Shown piece after piece: positions 53,782 through 62,709 of a stretch of 64,000 bases of DNA (its first letter is position 1; every line of letters begins with the position of its first letter). The stretch is from Micavibrio sp. UBA7689 (GTDB lineage: Bacteria > Pseudomonadota > Alphaproteobacteria > Micavibrionales > Micavibrionaceae). The stretch is from positions 109,936-173,935 of the forward strand of contig DLGR01000045.1 in NCBI GenBank assembly GCA_002482805.1, written 5' to 3'. The notes under the pieces were generated by a model, which saw only the letters and a list, made by a program, of their open reading frames with translations, did no database searches and was not told the DNA's origin. Position numbers and translations under genes: made by a program.

Positions 53782-55221
53782 ATGAAATTACAAAAATCTT
53801 TTGAACGGGAAAAAAGCTCTCTCCTTATGGTGAGCACTTTGGTTCTTGTTGCGGTTGCTTTTGCGGCTCCGGTATCGGCGCAGGAAACGAAATCTCAGCT
53901 CTCTGCAGAAGCCGCGGAAGAGCAAGTACCGGCGGCATTTCCTGACATAAACATTCCGCAAGCCGCGCCGGAAGACGAGGCCAAAAAAGCCGCCCGCGCC
54001 GATATTGCTGCGGAAGCGGCGGCAGAGGCTGAAAATGCCCCTCCCGCACCCGAAGAAAAGAAACTGGTACCCGCGACCGCCATGGGCGCGGCCGCCCAGA
54101 AGGTAGAGAGCAATAAAGAAGAGGGCGCACCCGAAACGGCAGAAGCGCCCACGGAAAACAGTGCGTCCGATCTCGCGGCACAATTGGGCGCAAAGTCCGC
54201 TGACGACAAACCCAATGCGGTGGAAGATGCCGCCGCTGCAGCAGAAGATGATTCCGCGCCGGCTCTGCCGGACATCCTCGAAAAATACGGTGCCAAAGCC
54301 GATGAAGTGGGCAAGGAAGATGCGCTGCCCGATGTTGGCGCGCCTGCGATGTCCGATCTTGGCTTGGAAGCAGGCACGGGCGCGGTAAACGCCGCGGGGC
54401 AAACGCAGGAACAACTACAAAATGAAATTCGCACCGAAGCTTATGATGCGGCATTGACGGGTACTTTCCCGCTTTCGCCCGATCAGGTCAAAACGCTTTT
54501 GAAACGCTATGACGAAACTCAGGAAGCGGTGCAGACGCCCGTCTATAAATTGCCGACGCCTGAAATCACGGTGCAAAACATATCCTTGGATCCGGGCATC
54601 GTTCCACCCACCATCAAAACAGCTGTCGGCAACGTCACGACCATCAACATGCTCGATGCCACGGGTTCTCCATGGCCGGTGCAGGATGTGACATGGGCCG
54701 GTGATTTCGAAGTGGTCGAACCTGAAGAAGGCGGCCATATCATCCGCATCACGCCGATGGAACATTTTGCGCGCGGTAACATCGTTATTCGTCTTCTGAC
54801 TTTGAAAACGCCGCTCACGCTGACGCTCGAAACATCGCGCGACACCGTTCAATACCGCGTCGATGCGCGCATTCCCGAATATGGCCCGTTCGCCGCTGCG
54901 CCTTTGATGCAGGGCGCGAAATCCACGATGGTTGCGGGCTCTCCTGATCTTACATCGCTTCTGGACGGTGTTATGCCCGTAGGCATGGAAAAACTGGAAG
55001 TCGGCGGCGTTGACGGACGCACGACGGCTTATGCATCCAACGGCACCACCTATGTGCGCACGCCGCTCACGCTTATGTCGCCGGCATGGCACAGCTCCGT
55101 ATCCTCAGCGGACGGAATGAACGTTTACGCTCTTACCAATGCACCCGTGCTTTTGCTGTCTGATGGCGGCGAGTTCCTGCGGGCCACATTGTCGGAAAAA
55201 AAGGACCTGCTCGATGAGTAA
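53782..55221 (+). CDS. dotH: DotH (IcmK), outer-membrane core protein
   Basis: From the ATG at 53782 the product has 479 residues; in-frame TTG codons at 53767 and 53773 are alternatives, the first with AGGG upstream. A signal peptide ends near APVSA. About 190 residues of low-complexity alanine-, glutamate- and proline-rich sequence follow. The DotH domain (about 210-475) has GTFPLSPDQVKTLLKRYDE and a C-terminal beta domain with YASNGTTYVRTPL. DotH with DotC and DotD forms the outer-membrane ring. Its 3' end overlaps dotG by eight bases. The long acidic insertion is not in Legionella DotH. Confidence 0.93.
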   Translation: MKLQKSFEREKSSLLMVSTLVLVAVAFAAPVSAQETKSQLSAEAAEEQVPAAFPDINIPQAAPEDEAKKAARADIAAEAAAEAENAPPAPEEKKLVPATAMGAAAQKVESNKEEGAPETAEAPTENSASDLAAQLGAKSADDKPNAVEDAAAAAEDDSAPALPDILEKYGAKADEVGKEDALPDVGAPAMSDLGLEAGTGAVNAAGQTQEQLQNEIRTEAYDAALTGTFPLSPDQVKTLLKRYDETQEAVQTPVYKLPTPEITVQNISLDPGIVPPTIKTAVGNVTTINMLDATGSPWPVQDVTWAGDFEVVEPEEGGHIIRITPMEHFARGNIVIRLLTLKTPLTLTLETSRDTVQYRVDARIPEYGPFAAAPLMQGAKSTMVAGSPDLTSLLDGVMPVGMEKLEVGGVDGRTTAYASNGTTYVRTPLTLMSPAWHSSVSSADGMNVYALTNAPVLLLSDGGEFLRATLSEKKDLLDE

Positions 55222-56500
55222 CAATGAAAACGATGATCTGGACGTCGAGAATTTTGACGACGGCGGCTTCGATGATTTTTCGAAGAAAGGTTCGCTGGGC
55301 GATTTGTGGCGCAACAACCCTATGGTCAAGATCGGCGTCATTTTGGCGGGTCTGGCTGTAGTTGCTGGCGGATTGGTTTTGTTCGGCGGCCCGGAAGAAA
55401 AAGTGACGAACTCCACCATCGCCACGCGCGGTAACGACGTCAACGAAGCCCCCGGCACAGCCGAAGTTTCCAAGACGATGCAGGATTCCATCGAAGAAAC
55501 GAATTTGCAGCGCGCGGAAGACGCATTGCGCAAAGAGCAGTCCACCGTTCCCATGCCTTACGAGCCGCCCAAAGGTCAGCTCCCGGTTCCTGCCGAAGCG
55601 CCGTCGGGTGAAGATCCGCTGGATCGCTGGAAACGCATGCAAGAAGAGCGCGTGCGCCAGCAAGAAACGCTGAAACAAGCGAAGCCTCCGGGACAAGCGG
55701 GCAAACAGGTTGACACCAAAACGCCTGCCATCAACGCGATGGCGGATTCGATGGCGGGACAAATGCAATCCATGCTGAAGACGCAAAAGATCGAAGGCCC
55801 GCAGAATAAAAACATCACGGGCGTCGATTTCGTGGAATCGGTGCAGGAGAAAAGACGCAAAAAAGCCGAAGAGCAAAATATGCGCACACAGGCCGCCAAC
55901 GCTTCGAAAGCAGGTGTGGAAGACGATCAAATCGAAGATATCGTAATTCCTGCAGGCACTATCGAATATGGCCAGTCTGTTATCGAAGCGAATACAGATG
56001 CCCCCGGCCCTGTCATGGCGCAAATCATTTCTGGTCCCTTGCGCGGTTCCCGTGTGATCGGAAGCTTTACGTCCACGGATGAATATATCACGCTTAACTT
56101 CAACACGATCGTTATCGACGGTATCGATTATCCGGTTGAAGCTGTGGCGATTGACCCGAACAGCACGTTGCCGGGCATGGTCACGGAAATCGATCGTCGC
56201 TACTTCAAGCGTATCATCCTGCCGATGGCCGCTGAATTTGTGACAGGTTTTGCCGATGCGCTTTCGGAATCCGGCACCACCAGCGTCTTTATTTCGGATT
56301 CGTCCGTTACGCAGTCCACTTCGGATAAGGATTCCGAACAGGAAGTGGCTTCCGGGGTTTCCGAAGCGGGCGACAAGCTGAGCGACATCCTGAACGATGA
56401 GGCCGATAACACCAAACCTATGCTGCGTTTGGCGTCAGGCACCCCCATGGGCATTTTGTTTATTGCCCCTGTCGTGGATACCAGCCTTGAAAGCAGATAG
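55214..56500 (+). CDS. dotG: DotG (IcmE), VirB10-like trans-envelope component, short form
   Basis: The product has 428 residues from ATG 55214. An acidic cytoplasmic N-terminus precedes one helix (about 38-57, MVKIGVILAGLAVVAGGLVLF). The C-terminal TrbI/VirB10-like beta-barrel domain (about 235-428) has IPAGTIEYGQSVIEANTDA, GSRVIGSF and ASGTPMGILFIAPV. Legionella DotG is about 1048 residues because of a long pentapeptide-like repeat block; here that block is absent, so this is close to a minimal channel protein. It spans the envelope between DotH and DotI. Confidence 0.93.
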   Translation: MSNNENDDLDVENFDDGGFDDFSKKGSLGDLWRNNPMVKIGVILAGLAVVAGGLVLFGGPEEKVTNSTIATRGNDVNEAPGTAEVSKTMQDSIEETNLQRAEDALRKEQSTVPMPYEPPKGQLPVPAEAPSGEDPLDRWKRMQEERVRQQETLKQAKPPGQAGKQVDTKTPAINAMADSMAGQMQSMLKTQKIEGPQNKNITGVDFVESVQEKRRKKAEEQNMRTQAANASKAGVEDDQIEDIVIPAGTIEYGQSVIEANTDAPGPVMAQIISGPLRGSRVIGSFTSTDEYITLNFNTIVIDGIDYPVEAVAIDPNSTLPGMVTEIDRRYFKRIILPMAAEFVTGFADALSESGTTSVFISDSSVTQSTSDKDSEQEVASGVSEAGDKLSDILNDEADNTKPMLRLASGTPMGILFIAPVVDTSLESR

Positions 56501-56569
56501 AAAATCGCCTAATTTCAGGCTTGTAATTAACGCTTAGAGAAAACAGCGATCGGAAAACGGGCGGATCAG

Positions 56570-58069
56570 ATGATTGACAAAAACAAAGGCAAAGGCGGCG
56601 GCGAATTCGATGACGATGGTTTCGAAGGCGAAGATTTCGATGACGCCTATTTCGACGAAACGGTCGAGGATGCCGGCATAGAAGATCTGCCCCCTGAAGA
56701 AGGCGATTTGGCCGATGAAGATTTCGAAGCCGAAGACTGGCAGGATGAAGAAGCCGAAGACGCCGGTAAAAAAGGCAAGAAGGCCAAAAAAGACAAGTCT
56801 GTAAAATCCGGCGAAAAAAAGAAGATGAGCACGAACACGCTGATCATCATGGGCGCTGTGGTGCTCGGCGTCGGCGTCATGCTGTTCAATTTGAGCAAAC
56901 CGCCTGCGGGCAGCGCGGCGGGCGGCAAGCCCGTAGATAATTTCAAATCGCTTTTAAATGTCGGCGGCATCATGGATGGCACGCTGTTCGGCGATAAACC
57001 CAAAGATCCAACGGCGGAAACCCCTGCCGAAGAAGATCAAGGCTTCCTGACCAAGGTGCCCGAAGAAACCAATCCACCGCAGCCGACGCCCATCGCACCC
57101 GAAGACACATCGCTGGCTTTGACCCCCATGCCCGGTGAAGAAGGCGCTACACCCTCGGCTGAAGCTCCGCGCGGTCCCGACGACACTGTTCCTGTAGCGA
57201 ATGGCGAACAGGTTCCTGTAGTCCCCGTCACGACGGATGATCCCAACGCGCCCGCAACGGCGGAAGCAACACCTGCTGTTGAAGCGCCTGCGGGCGAAAC
57301 ACCGCCGGAACCAACCGCTTCTCCGGAAACGCCGAGCGCGCAAGATATACTGAACAAAGCGATTGCAGAGCGCTCCGCTGATCAAACCGGTGAAACACCC
57401 GCGGAAGAAGCGAATTCCGAAGAAGCCAAAACGGAAGAAGTGAAAGCGGCAGAAAATCCCGTGGAAGCGGCCGTTGAAATTCCTGTGGCCGAAACACCTG
57501 CGTCTGAAACACCCGTAGTTGAAGCGCCGCCTGTTGTTGCCGCGGTCGATGCTGAGGAAGTCAAAGCGCTGGAAAGCAAACTAGAAGGCAAGATCGACGA
57601 ACTCCTGCAACGCATGGAGAAAATCGAAAGCGATCTGAACACGGTGCGTGAAGCCAAAGGCGACGACACCAAAGATATCGAAGAAACTGTTCAGTCCTTG
57701 AAAGAGGAAATCGCCGAGCTGCGCTCCCGTCCCGCCGCACCTGCGCCCGAGAAAAAAGCCAAACCCAAAAAGGTTGAGCCCAAGCCCGAGCCTGTGGAAG
57801 ACGCGGCTGTAGAGGAAACGACGGAAGAGGCGGCTCCCGCTCCTGCACCAGCTCCGAAAAAGGTCGCAGCTTCTAAAACTGCTCCGACCTCCCAATGGGA
57901 ACTGCGCGCTGCCCAACCGGGCCGCGCATGGGTTTCCCCGCAAGGCTCCCGCGACATGCAAAGCGTTGTCGTAGGCGACACCCTGACGGGTATCGGCAAG
58001 GTCACGGGCATCGTCTACCAGAACGGTCAATGGACCATTCAGGGCACCCAAGGCGCTATCCACCAATAG
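56570..58069 (+). CDS. DotF (IcmG)-like inner-membrane protein
   Basis: The product has 499 residues. A very acidic cytoplasmic N-terminus (about 5-70) is followed by a lysine cluster and one helix (about 88-106, TLIIMGAVVLGVGVMLFNL). A long alanine-, proline- and glutamate-rich periplasmic region (about 140-320) precedes a coiled coil (about 325-400, heptads such as LEGKIDELLQRMEKIESDL). A small C-terminal domain has QPGRAWVSPQG and VVGDTLTGIGKVT. The layout matches DotF, and its place after dotG supports this, but overall similarity is modest. The compositional expansion is unusual for the family. Confidence 0.78.
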   Translation: MIDKNKGKGGGEFDDDGFEGEDFDDAYFDETVEDAGIEDLPPEEGDLADEDFEAEDWQDEEAEDAGKKGKKAKKDKSVKSGEKKKMSTNTLIIMGAVVLGVGVMLFNLSKPPAGSAAGGKPVDNFKSLLNVGGIMDGTLFGDKPKDPTAETPAEEDQGFLTKVPEETNPPQPTPIAPEDTSLALTPMPGEEGATPSAEAPRGPDDTVPVANGEQVPVVPVTTDDPNAPATAEATPAVEAPAGETPPEPTASPETPSAQDILNKAIAERSADQTGETPAEEANSEEAKTEEVKAAENPVEAAVEIPVAETPASETPVVEAPPVVAAVDAEEVKALESKLEGKIDELLQRMEKIESDLNTVREAKGDDTKDIEETVQSLKEEIAELRSRPAAPAPEKKAKPKKVEPKPEPVEDAAVEETTEEAAPAPAPAPKKVAASKTAPTSQWELRAAQPGRAWVSPQGSRDMQSVVVGDTLTGIGKVTGIVYQNGQWTIQGTQGAIHQ

Positions 58070-58483
58070 TGAAATTAATGGAAAAAGGCCGGATTGGCCT
58101 TTTGATCATCTTTTGCCGCATTCTGACACAATTTTGTCACAATTGAGGGCGGAAAGTTGTATTATTGAATCAAAATATATATAAAAATATTTAATTAAAA
58201 CAATTATTTATATGCCATTTTCCCACCCCTCATTCACAAATTTGCCTAATTTGTCCAAAATGTGTTTAAATAGATTTATAGGGTGATTGATGGGCCCGCC
58301 TTTTAAAGGGAAAGCCTGTTAAAGACCTTAGGGGTTCAAATTCGCAAAAAGAATTTTGATTTTGTATACTTGAAGACAGGTGGCACAATACAAATCAGCG
58401 ATTCTTTTAAAGAATTTGAAGTGAACGGCAAAGTTTAAAAATTTAACGGTTTTGGTAAATAACGACTTAGAAGGAGAAAGACT
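58070..58483. promoter_or_regulatory. Long AT-rich leader before the small DotP/DotE-like gene
   Basis: This 414-bp stretch has no gene. A terminator at its start (58082-58103) is followed by a strongly AT-rich block (about 58140-58260) and then AAGGAG at the ATG. The pattern fits a separate, strong promoter for the following small gene. Confidence 0.55.
58082..58103 (+). terminator. Terminator after the DotF-like gene
   Basis: AAAAGGCC and GGCCTTTT form an 8-bp stem with loop GGATT. The T run lies within and just after the stem. It separates the upstream dot genes from the following small gene. Confidence 0.7.
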
Positions 58484-58864
58484 ATGACGAAATTGAAACA
58501 AAAAATGATGGCAGGCGGCGCAGCCGTATTTATCGGCATGACGGCCGGTGTGGAATCCGCTTCTGCTAACAACTTCGGTAACATCGTAACGAACATCGAA
58601 TCTTCTATCAGCACGGTTCCGGGTCTTATCACCGGCGTATCGTACATGATGGGTATCGTTCTCGGCGTTCTCGGCGTGTTGAAAATTAAAGACCACGTTG
58701 AAAACCCCGGTCAAACGCCGCTGCAACAAGGCGCGATCCGTTTGGCAGCTGGCGGCGGTTTGTTCGCTCTGCCGATCGTATACGAAGCCATGTTCACCAC
58801 GATTGGTTCGGGTGCAGGCGTATCCGTACCGACGGTTGGCGCTATCACGATGGGCGTCGAATAA
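58484..58864 (+). CDS. Small DotP/DotE (IcmD/IcmC)-like membrane protein
   Basis: The product has 126 residues. A cleavable-looking hydrophobic N-terminus (about 8-28, ending near ASA) is followed by two helices (about 50-66 and 88-106). Between them is KIKDHVENPGQTPL, the conserved K-x-H-x-x-N/x-P segment of the IcmD/IcmC group. Such proteins resemble pilin subunits of other type IV systems in size and layout. A strong AAGGAG and the AT-rich leader suggest high expression. Which of DotE, DotP or DotV it corresponds to cannot be told here. Confidence 0.8.
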   Translation: MTKLKQKMMAGGAAVFIGMTAGVESASANNFGNIVTNIESSISTVPGLITGVSYMMGIVLGVLGVLKIKDHVENPGQTPLQQGAIRLAAGGGLFALPIVYEAMFTTIGSGAGVSVPTVGAITMGVE

Positions 58865-58877
58865 TATAGAAGGCTAA

Positions 58878-59567
58878 ATGGCTTATCTGCCAATAACACT
58901 GGGCATTGTCCGATCTTCGGGCAATGCCCAAATTGCCGAAAAGGCGGCGGCGGAATTACAAAAGCTGCGCCCCAAGATACTTGAACGCGATAAACACACC
59001 TGTCGCTTCTGCGGCTTCCAATCCCAAAAATATCAAGAATTAACCCATATCAACGGCAATCTCGATGATGTGCGTGAAGACAATCTCGCGACGTCCTGTA
59101 TCTATTGCCAGCAATGTTTTGATCTCGAAAAAACCAGCGTCATGAACTCGGGTGTGATGATCTGGCTGCCTGAAATAGGGCAGGCGGAATTGAACCACAT
59201 GGCGCGCGCGCTATACGTGGCGCGCATTTCTCAAGGCACCATGGCCGATGCGGCAAGGGCCGCGATCGATGCGCTCATGGCGCGACGTGAGGATGTGCGG
59301 GCAAGGCTGGCAACGGATGATCCGTTCTTTCTGGCTACCGTCATGCGCGACTTTTTAGGTCCCAAACATTATCAGGCGCGCAAGGAAAAACTCGAAGGCG
59401 TGCGCCTTTTGCCGCTGGATCGCCGCAATATCAGCGAGGGCGAATTGAAATTCAACCAGTTCCCGCAGATTCTGGCTTATTGGCGTTCGAAGGATGGCCC
59501 CTTCGCTCTATATCCGCCCGCCCAGTGGAAAACTATTTATGCAAAAATGAAAACGCAGGCTGCTTAA
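58878..59567 (+). CDS. dotN: DotN (IcmJ), zinc-binding coupling-complex adaptor
   Basis: The product has 229 residues and no membrane helix. An HNH-like zinc domain has CRFCGFQSQ (about 42-50) and CIYCQQCF (about 75-82), giving two CxxC pairs. The rest is helical, with FNQFPQILAYWRSKDGPFALYP in parts typical of the family. In Legionella, DotN binds DotM in the type IV coupling complex and does not act as a nuclease. DotL and DotM are not in this window. AGAAGG precedes the ATG. Confidence 0.92.
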   Translation: MAYLPITLGIVRSSGNAQIAEKAAAELQKLRPKILERDKHTCRFCGFQSQKYQELTHINGNLDDVREDNLATSCIYCQQCFDLEKTSVMNSGVMIWLPEIGQAELNHMARALYVARISQGTMADAARAAIDALMARREDVRARLATDDPFFLATVMRDFLGPKHYQARKEKLEGVRLLPLDRRNISEGELKFNQFPQILAYWRSKDGPFALYPPAQWKTIYAKMKTQAA

Positions 59568-59712
59568 GCTCCCTCACTTCGTTTTGCTGCGCCGATTTAT
59601 CCCTTAAAAACGAAAGCTTAGTCCAAATTTCCTCTATGTTCCCAAGACATAGTATACTACCCTTTATCCTGTAATATTTTTGCAAGAACACCCCGAAGAA
59701 TATTAAGCTCTC

Positions 59713-62706
59713 ATGCGCCTTTTAGACAAGTTACTGGCCCCGTTTCAGATCGCTATGAAAGCGTCGCTGGAGACTTTCATCCGCTTGGAAACAGCGGATG
59801 ATGAGGTGACCCTCGTATCTTCCGACGGCTCGATGGTTACGTATCTGAAAGTGGACGGCTCGCGCCAGATCATAGGCGAAGAGGAATATAACTTCTTGAT
59901 CGAAGGCGCGACCATCAAAATCGGCGCGCGCTTCGACCGTGTCGGCCACGCCATGCAGGTTTATTTCGTGCGTGATCCTGCACGCATCACACGCCATCTC
60001 GAAGATCTGATCAGACCTTCACGCGTTTCCACCGAAGCGATGGAAATGGACATGAAGGATATTTTCGATGAACGCGTGCGCCACCTGTCACGCTTCCTCT
60101 CTTACGAAGAATGCTATTTCGTTTTGTGGACAAGACCTTCGATCCTCACCAAGAGTGAACTCAAACGCGCGGCGTCCGATGCGCGCGGTAAAAAATGGGT
60201 ATCGGCGGGCCATGCGCAGAACCCGCTGGCCACTATCGAAGCGTTGCGCACGCGCCACCGCTCTTACATCGCGGGTGTAATGTCTTCTCTGGATGAACTC
60301 GGCATCCGCGCCGAAGTGATGCAGGTGCAAGACGCACTGCGCGCCGTTAAAAACAATTTGTATCCTACCAAAGCGCACGAAAACTGGCGCGCCTGTTTGC
60401 CGGGCGATGTTATTCCGCCGCGCGCGCCGATGTCGAAAACCGACATGTCGGATATTATCTGGCCGTCCTTGCGCCAACAGCTCGCATTGGCTGACAGCTA
60501 TGTGTTGAACGAAACCCTCGTGCGTATCGGGGATCTGGTCTGGGGCGGTGCGGACATCACGCTGGCGCCTATGGACCCGTCACCGTTCCCGATGCTTTTG
60601 AATCGTTTGTTCGAATCCAAAGTTCCGTACCGCATTTCGTTTTTGATCGAAGGCGGCGGCGTGTATGCGACATCCTTGCGTTCATCCGTTGCGACGTTGA
60701 TGGGCGTGACCAATCCGCTCAACAAACAAATCAAATTCTCGCTCGAAGGTTTGCAGCGTCTATCGCGCAAAGAACCCGTTGTGCGCGTGCGCATTTCCAT
60801 GGCGACATGGGCACCGCGCGACAATTTGCGCCTTCTGCAGGATCGTTTGTCCAACCTTATTCAGGCTGTGGAATCGTGGGGCTATTGTCAGGTCTCGGAA
60901 TTCTCCGGCGATCCGCTGGACTGCGTGATGTCTTCAGCCATGGGTATCCATTGCGCGGGCACGGCACCGGCCGCTATCGCGCCCATGTTCGAAATCATGA
61001 AACTGATGCCGTGGCAGCGCCCAAGCTCGCCGTTCGCCGCAGGTTCGATGCTGTTCAGAACGCCGGACGGTAAAGTCTGGCCCTATCAAACAGGTTCCAA
61101 CGTCACCACCACATGGTTCGATCTGATCTTCGCGCAACCGGGCGCGGGTAAATCCGTTCTCTTGAACTCCACCAACATGGCGACGTGTCTGTCGGGCGGT
61201 CTTTCGCAATTGCCCTATATTGCGATGATCGATATCGGACCGTCTTCGTCGGGGATGATCTCGATGATCCGCGAAGCGCTCCCCGAAAACAAAAAACATC
61301 AGGCCGCCGCGCACCGTTTGCAGATGACGCAGGCTTATTCGGTCAACCCTTTTGACACGCAACTCGGCTGTCGTTATCCGATGATCGACGAAAGATCATA
61401 TCTTGTCGAACTCTTGACACTGCTTGCAACTTCCGCAGGGCAGGATCGTCCTTATGACGGTATGCAACAGCTCTGCGGCCTTGTGGTCGATGAAATGTTC
61501 CGCTGGCGCGACGATACTGCTGCCAACGCCGAACCGCGCCCTTATCTGCCGCGCCTTGATTCTGAAGTGGACGAGGCAATTGCCAAACACAATCTGCATT
61601 TGCCGACCGATCCTTACTGGTGGGATATCGTGGATCGCATGTTCGATATCGGCGAAATCAACGTCGCCCAATCCGCGCAACGTCACGCATCGCCGACCTT
61701 ATCGGATGCCATCGTCGCCTCCCGTCGCCCGCAGATCAGATCATTGTTGGAACAAACGGGTATCGGGACGACATCCGAAACCGTTATCAACGCGTTCGAG
61801 CGTATGATCACATCGGCCATTCGCGAATTCCCGATTTTGTCGGGCATCACGCGCTTTGATGTTTCGGGCGCGCGCGTTTGCGCATTGGACTTGATGGACG
61901 TATCGCCGCAAGGGGATGAAAGCTCCGATCGCCAAACATCGATCATGTACATGCTGGCGCGTCACGTGCTGGTCCGCGCATGGTGGGTCGGTATGGAAAT
62001 GATCGAACACATGCCGGAGAAGTACAAACTTTATCATGAGCTCCGCATCCAGAACATCATCGAGACGCCGAAGCGTTTATGCTACGACGAATTCCACAGA
62101 ACATCGCGGTCGCGCTCCGTGCGCGCGCAGATCGTCCGCGACGTGCGTGAAGGCCGTAAGCGCGGCGTCCAAATCGCACTGGCTTCCCAGTTGCTGGACG
62201 ACTTCGACGACGACATGGTCGATCTTGCCACAGGTGTTTGGGTTTTGGGCGCGGCCATTTCCGATCAGGCCGTGGACAATATCCGCGAGCGTTTCGGCCT
62301 GTCGCAAACCGCGCGTAACATCATCCGTTACAAACTGACCGGTCCACGTGCCGGCGGCGCGCCCGCACTCCTCGTGCTTGGTACGACCGAAGGAAAATTC
62401 GAACAACACTTGCTCAACACGCTGGGGCCGATCGAATTGTGGGCGCTGTCCACATCTTCCGAAGACGTCGCTATTCGCGGCCGCCTCTATCAAAAACTTG
62501 GCGCGGCGCGTGCCCGCCAGATGCTGGCCGCCAACTTTCCGGGCGGTTCCGCACGCGGTGAAATCAAACGCCGCGTTCTGATGCTTTCCGAAAAAGGCGA
62601 AGTGCGCTCCGCCGCAGTAAGTCAGGTTATCGAAGACATCGTAGCCGAACTCATTGCCGCAAGCGTCAGCAGGCTGGATAAGAACCCCGACAGCGAAGCG
62701 GCGTAA
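59713..62706 (+). CDS. dotO: DotO (IcmB), VirB4-like type IVB secretion ATPase
   Basis: The product has 997 residues, matching Legionella DotO (about 1009). An N-terminal membrane-associated VirB4-like domain precedes the ATPase domain. Walker A is AQPGAGKSVLLNS at about 474-486, and the Walker B region is RLCYDEFHRTSRSR at about 786. DotO forms the cytoplasmic hexamer that recruits DotB. About 145 bases of non-coding DNA separate it from dotN; a promoter there is possible but not evident. Confidence 0.95.
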   Translation: MRLLDKLLAPFQIAMKASLETFIRLETADDEVTLVSSDGSMVTYLKVDGSRQIIGEEEYNFLIEGATIKIGARFDRVGHAMQVYFVRDPARITRHLEDLIRPSRVSTEAMEMDMKDIFDERVRHLSRFLSYEECYFVLWTRPSILTKSELKRAASDARGKKWVSAGHAQNPLATIEALRTRHRSYIAGVMSSLDELGIRAEVMQVQDALRAVKNNLYPTKAHENWRACLPGDVIPPRAPMSKTDMSDIIWPSLRQQLALADSYVLNETLVRIGDLVWGGADITLAPMDPSPFPMLLNRLFESKVPYRISFLIEGGGVYATSLRSSVATLMGVTNPLNKQIKFSLEGLQRLSRKEPVVRVRISMATWAPRDNLRLLQDRLSNLIQAVESWGYCQVSEFSGDPLDCVMSSAMGIHCAGTAPAAIAPMFEIMKLMPWQRPSSPFAAGSMLFRTPDGKVWPYQTGSNVTTTWFDLIFAQPGAGKSVLLNSTNMATCLSGGLSQLPYIAMIDIGPSSSGMISMIREALPENKKHQAAAHRLQMTQAYSVNPFDTQLGCRYPMIDERSYLVELLTLLATSAGQDRPYDGMQQLCGLVVDEMFRWRDDTAANAEPRPYLPRLDSEVDEAIAKHNLHLPTDPYWWDIVDRMFDIGEINVAQSAQRHASPTLSDAIVASRRPQIRSLLEQTGIGTTSETVINAFERMITSAIREFPILSGITRFDVSGARVCALDLMDVSPQGDESSDRQTSIMYMLARHVLVRAWWVGMEMIEHMPEKYKLYHELRIQNIIETPKRLCYDEFHRTSRSRSVRAQIVRDVREGRKRGVQIALASQLLDDFDDDMVDLATGVWVLGAAISDQAVDNIRERFGLSQTARNIIRYKLTGPRAGGAPALLVLGTTEGKFEQHLLNTLGPIELWALSTSSEDVAIRGRLYQKLGAARARQMLAANFPGGSARGEIKRRVLMLSEKGEVRSAAVSQVIEDIVAELIAASVSRLDKNPDSEAA

Positions 62707-62709
62707 GCC

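Noticed and set aside
58878..59567. HNH endonuclease or homing element
   Set aside because: The zinc-binding CxxC pairs resemble HNH proteins, but length, position before dotO and family features fit DotN/IcmJ, which is an adaptor.
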